From Branchiostoma floridae (lineage: Eukaryota; Chordata; Leptocardii; Amphioxiformes; Branchiostomatidae): a stretch of 42,170 nt of DNA. The notes below the pieces were generated by a model. That model saw only the letters and a list, made by a program, of their open reading frames with translations. It had not been told where the DNA came from and ran no database searches. Below are positions 39,001-42,170 of the stretch, piece after piece (the first letter of the stretch is position 1; every line of letters begins with the position of its first letter). The stretch is taken from positions 3,278,997-3,321,166 of the forward strand of contig NC_049980.1 in NCBI RefSeq assembly GCF_000003815.2, written 5' to 3'. The translations under genes and the position numbers were made by a program.

Positions 39001-42000
39001 AAAATTTTTTGAAATTTCCAAAACATTTTTGAGGTGCAGAGTTTTAGAGAATTTTAAATTAAAATGGTGAATCCTAAGGTATCCAAAGGGGCAAAATTAC
39101 TTTAAGAGAGATAAGTTGATTTGAAGACGCTGACCACAAGTGACCTAGTAGCATCCCTGGTCAATCAAAATGTTATGCTTATCAGAGGATCTGCTCCCCT
39201 GTGTAAGGGCATCTTTTGCCTCCAATTTCTTGTTATTTTTAGAACAGTGATGCATACCTGGCTAAAAGCCTGGACGTACAAGTTTTTTTTTTTTTCAGCA
39301 TCTATGATGACTTCAAAGATTAAGTGTACTAAAGTAGCCAAGCTTTTTCACCATTTAAAGAAAAATGATTTTGAAGAATTTAATTTTCACTATCCATAGA
39401 AATGTGATTGATGACTGGTTTTTGTTATGATTCCAGATTGAGAAGTTTGTTCACCACTTGTTAGAAGAAGAGGCTGAACTAGGAGAAGATGTCCCCTCCA
39501 GAATGTCACCAGAAGAACTACAACATGCTAAAAAGTAAGCCTGCTCTCTTGTCTATTGTTTTGTTTGTCTGAACTTGTTTTGTTTATCTATTCATGAGAA
39601 GAACCAGGCAAAAACACATCGCTTTAGTTTAAGTCTCTCAAAGCAGGTCAGATTTGGAGCCGTACTTGTGTCTGGTGGTAGGTTGTTCCAGACATTTGGT
39701 CCACGGCAGGGCTCTAGCCAGCTTGAAATTTTTTTCCGTCAGCCAATTCCCATTGTCGCGAAACCGCAAAAATTAAGTTAGAAAGACGGAACTGAGACCT
39801 TGAAAAACGGTTTTTTAAGGAGATTATCGTATGCGAAAGGGTGCCGACACACACTGTCAATAATCATAATAATAGCAAAACAAACAATGTGTGGCTTTTA
39901 CGACCGTGGACAGCGTCCCCAAGCCGCCTGTAGCTTCCACCAAGAATTTCTGTCCGTCAAGGTTGACGGATTGGTTAAAAAAAAATTTCCGTCACACGTA
40001 GCAAATGTCCGTCAATGGACGAAAAAACGGACGCTGGCTAGAGCCCTGGTCCACGGTAGGATTACGATCATCTGAAGGTTGTGATATACAAGTTATACAG
40101 GTGGCATTTTGGCATGGTGTTTGGCCTAGAGCATAGGCCTTTTGGTCTGAGAGTGTCTGCCTGTGGCCTACCTACAAAATTGTAAAAGAAACTCTGGTCC
40201 ATGAACTTAGGTCTGTAGACTCTGTACCCTTTTTGTTGTTTTCTGCCCTCATATTTTACAATGTGATTTGATATATAATTTTATGTATCACACATATGTA
40301 TGAATTATATTGTCAACCCTGTCTATAGCGGCCACTCAAGGGACTGGAGAAATATGGCCACTATAGACAGGTGGCCACTATAGAGAAAATGTTGATCAAT
40401 TGACCATGAGCAAGCTACACATGATTTCAGTTCCCACTAATCTTTCTCACCAAGTAACATTGTCTTGATCAGTAAATTCACCGACAAAGACTTGCACTTT
40501 AATGCTCAAGGCATGCATACCTTCTGCTACCGCCAAAATGACCCTGTCAGGAACTCCAAATCCTCGCAAACTACAATTTCAAACTCGGTGCAGGGTGACA
40601 TAAGGCTGCAGTATGGTTGCAATAAGCAGTGTTTCTTTATCTGCGGGACCGTAAATCGTGTGGCCGTGGCCGCATTGGACAGGTGGCCGCTAAGCCTATT
40701 TCTTAATCATTACGAATCCAAGGGACCAACAAAAAGTGGCCACTATGGCCAGGTGTCTGCTATGCAAAGTTGGCCGCTAATACAGGTTTGACTGTACTAC
40801 ATTACTAGTATTTATTATTATGACATCTGATGCAAAATATTGTTTTACTCTAGTTTTGCAGCAAACATGGAAACTCTATTCAATGACGTTGTACTAAGAC
40901 ACATGCCTCGCAACCTGAAGAAACTGGAAGGGTCCAAAGTTGGTATGTGTACTTTTTTGACACATTTTCTGTATTTTTGTTGGTGTTCTGTTGAAACATT
41001 GCCTTTGTAACATTAAGCCCCACCATCGATTCCTGGGAGCCAGGTGACTGTTTCTACTCACCCCTTGTGATTCAGTGATCCCCACACTGGGAATCAAACC
41101 CAGGCCCTCCAGCTCACCAAACCATCACCATAACTGTGTGGCCAAAAGGTCCGGACCATTTAGACTTGTCAGTTAAGGGCACTTGAACCCAACTGTTACA
41201 CCATGACAGGATAGTCACCACTGTGTCTGACTATGCTGTTATGGACAGTATTTGTGGTATGAGAAGAGTTGAAAGTTTTCATTGGTTGAAGAGAACATTG
41301 CAACATCACCAAGTCCAATCAAATCCTGACATTCAGTTTGAAAAAGAATGTTAGGATTTGATTGGATGGGTATGCTGTACATGCATGTGTGGATTGACTC
41401 TACTGTTGATGTTGCAGCTGCAAGTCCCAACAAGGACAGCTACGTGTTTCTCCAGGTGCAGGAGCAGGTGGATCAGGTGATGGTGGACACAGCTGGGGAT
41501 CAAGGGTAAGGCACCTGTGCTACAATGTTTCTTGCCTTGGCATTTTGCTTACAATCAATGGTTTAACATCCTTGTTACCTCCATAAAAAATGGAGGTACA
41601 GTTCTTCTTATTTCATGTTGAGGATTCTGTAGTTTTCACTCTGCATGTTTGTGTCCTTTTGTTGTTGTTTTCTAGGTGGAAGATCGTTGTTGATATGAGG
41701 GAGTACTCATTGATGTAGATTTAGGTCCCCTAGCAGTTTGCTGTGGAACCACAGTGCTTTATTTTAGTATCTAAAACCCCTTTGGTAGAGTAATATGGTC
41801 TAAGTTAAAGGCACTAGATGTGGTTGTTTGCTGGAAGGTCAACGACCTGTTTATGGTTACTGACTGTTTTTCTCTGATAAATTGAATGTGCCATGCTGCT
41901 TTCAGTTCTTTGGTATGAAGATAGCTTGATCAAAATTACATGTGTAAAATTACATGTGTATGTACATAACTTAATATGAATAAATCTTAAACCCCAGTGC

Positions 42001-42170
42001 AGTCCAAGATAGGACATGATTGTGATATTTATAATTCTTTTAATGTTAAAATGATGGTAATGTTGTGTGTGTTTATTACAGGGATGAAGCTATAGATCTG
42101 GAGAAGGGCTCCCAACACATCATGCGGTACAGAGTGGTGGCACCACTGATAAACAATGATGCCGTCACCC
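36015..42170 (+). CDS. GINS4: DNA replication complex GINS subunit SLD5 (3' end cut by window)
   Basis: Exons: 36015-36098, 37280-37366, 38619-38678, 38906-38959, 39437-39534, 40854-40942, 41418-41505, 42082-42170 (continues). All GT-AG with matching phases, 216 codons so far; human SLD5 has 223. Key blocks: TAAEALAMVEKAWLNEKFSP, KGDLKASIHKMEIDRIRYVL, SYLRIRLEKIEKFVHHLLEE, ETLFNDVVLRHMPRNL and SYVFLQV, then DLEKGSQHIMRYRVVAPLI. SLD5 with PSF1-3 forms GINS, which joins CDC45 and MCM2-7 as the replicative helicase in the nucleus (family knowledge). The alpha-helical A domain spans exons 1-6 and the beta B domain exons 7-8. No disabling change. The reading stops at NNDAVT, a few codons before the expected stop. 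Confidence 0.97.
36298..36575 (+). mobile_element. 5S-rRNA-derived SINE (SINE3 type)
   Basis: The first 120 bp read as a diverged 5S rRNA: GCTACGGCC start, GGAAGTTAAGCAACG (internal box A), CTTGGATGGGAGACC (intermediate element and box C), GCTGTAGC end. An unrelated body follows, with CGTCTTCCGGGAGGGACGTA, GGGGGTCCCGTGCTCGAGGA and GGGTACCTACTGGCTGGCAA, and an (ATT)n tail. 5S-headed SINEs are a known class. It lies in SLD5 intron 1, same strand as the gene. Confidence 0.88.
37054..37239. mobile_element. MITE with TACTGTAAATGCA-type end, copy 2
   Basis: Left TACTTTAAATGCA and right TGCATTTACAGTA form inverted ends with TA at the borders. Internal AAGTTTGCGG and GGTTTTAAGTT blocks match 34,028-34,190. 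It ends 40 bp before exon 2 of SLD5. Confidence 0.65.
37405..37710. repeat. Interspersed repeat with duplicated GGGCCCCCTAG block
   Basis: TTTGTGTGTGTGTCTGTGTG followed by AACAAGATAACTCAAGAA, then TTTTGGGCCCCCTAGTGGC (about 37,543) and ATTTGGGCCCCCTAGCGGC (about 37,677). Similar GTCTTTGTGTGTGTG...ACAAGATAA wording occurs at about 30,680. Family unknown. Confidence 0.5.
38212..38563 (+). mobile_element. hAT-like MITE (CAGGCTTTTAGC family)
   Basis: 352 bp with ends CAGGCTTTTAGCTAGG and CCTGGCTAAAAGCCTG. Perfect 8-bp duplication CTGACCTC (38,204-38,211 and 38,564-38,571). Lies in SLD5 intron 2. About 250 bp of it is related to 39,030-39,273. Confidence 0.9.
39030..39273 (+). mobile_element. Truncated second copy of the CAGGCTTTTAGC MITE
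   Basis: Shares GAGGTGCAGAGTTTT, CTAAGG(C/T)ATCC, ATCCCTGGTCAATCA and the end GCATACCTGGCTAAAAGCCTG with the full copy. The left end is missing. SLD5 intron 4. Confidence 0.8.
39707..40048 (+). mobile_element. hAT-like MITE (CAGGGCTCTA family), copy 3
   Basis: 342 bp with ends CAGGGCTCTAGCCAGC and GCTGGCTAGAGCCCTG. Perfect 8-bp duplication GTCCACGG (39,699-39,706 and 40,049-40,056). SLD5 intron 5; same orientation as copy 2. Confidence 0.92.
40310..40794. mobile_element. TA-flanked MITE with GGCCACTATAG units
   Basis: Ends TTGTCAACCCTGTCTATAGC and, from the right, CAGTCAAACCTGTATTAGC. TA flanks at 40,308 and 40,795. Repeated (G)TGGCC(A/G)CTA blocks in both orientations. Mariner/pogo-like by its TA duplication. 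Confidence 0.7.
41000..41150 (-). mobile_element. Possible tRNA-type SINE fragment
   Basis: On the minus strand GATGGTTTGGTGAGCTGGAG then GGGTTTGATTCCCAGTGTGG resemble tRNA A- and B-box regions with suitable spacing. No tail or duplication seen. Confidence 0.4.
41318..41366. repeat. Inverted repeat CCAATCAAATCCTGACATT / AATGTTAGGATTTGATTGG
   Basis: Nearly perfect 19-bp arms with an 11-nt spacer in SLD5 intron 6, 50 bp before exon 7. Confidence 0.8.

Overview
This is animal nuclear DNA. It carries two multi-exon housekeeping genes with GT-AG introns and many nested transposons; gene content, intron style and repeat families best fit an invertebrate deuterostome, most likely a lancelet (Branchiostoma). 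The species is my inference.

Positions 1-16,581 are almost pure transposon. A decayed Penelope-like element (1-296, resuming 11,828-12,328) is split by a CR1-type LINE (297-11,827). The LINE has ORF1 (SAP-like segment, Cys motif, SGNH esterase) and ORF2 (APE endonuclease plus reverse transcriptase). ORF2 is itself split by 5,730 bp made of two different non-autonomous elements in head-to-tail tandem. They share the same ends but not their interiors, which suggests rolling-circle (Helitron2/Helentron-like) elements. The first contains a 988-bp inverted-repeat element with an 8-9 bp target duplication. Two older LINE fragments follow (13,311-16,581), then a 100-N assembly gap (16,582-16,681).

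Positions 16,885-35,625 (minus strand) hold 21 exons of tankyrase (TNKS): the whole five-cluster ankyrin region and the start of the linker, 860 codons with consistent splice phases. The SAM and PARP catalytic exons are absent from the window. Its introns carry three copies of one 8-bp-TSD MITE, Harbinger-like and pogo-like MITEs, a tRNA-type SINE, a 23-copy pyrimidine-rich minisatellite, and a 1.25-kb TA-flanked element with a promoter-like core.

Positions 36,015-42,170 (plus strand) hold eight exons of the GINS subunit SLD5 (GINS4), ending a few codons before the expected stop. Its introns hold a 5S-rRNA-derived SINE and several MITEs. The two genes are divergent, with 389 bp between start codons. 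That gap contains a TCTCGCGAGA palindrome, with YY1-type ATGGCGG motifs at or near each gene's 5' end. Tankyrase intron 1 has two perfect kappa-B sequences and intron 2 has five perfect octamer motifs.

Tankyrase (poly-ADP-ribosylation scaffold) and SLD5 (CMG replicative helicase) have separate known roles; a shared promoter is the only functional link visible here.
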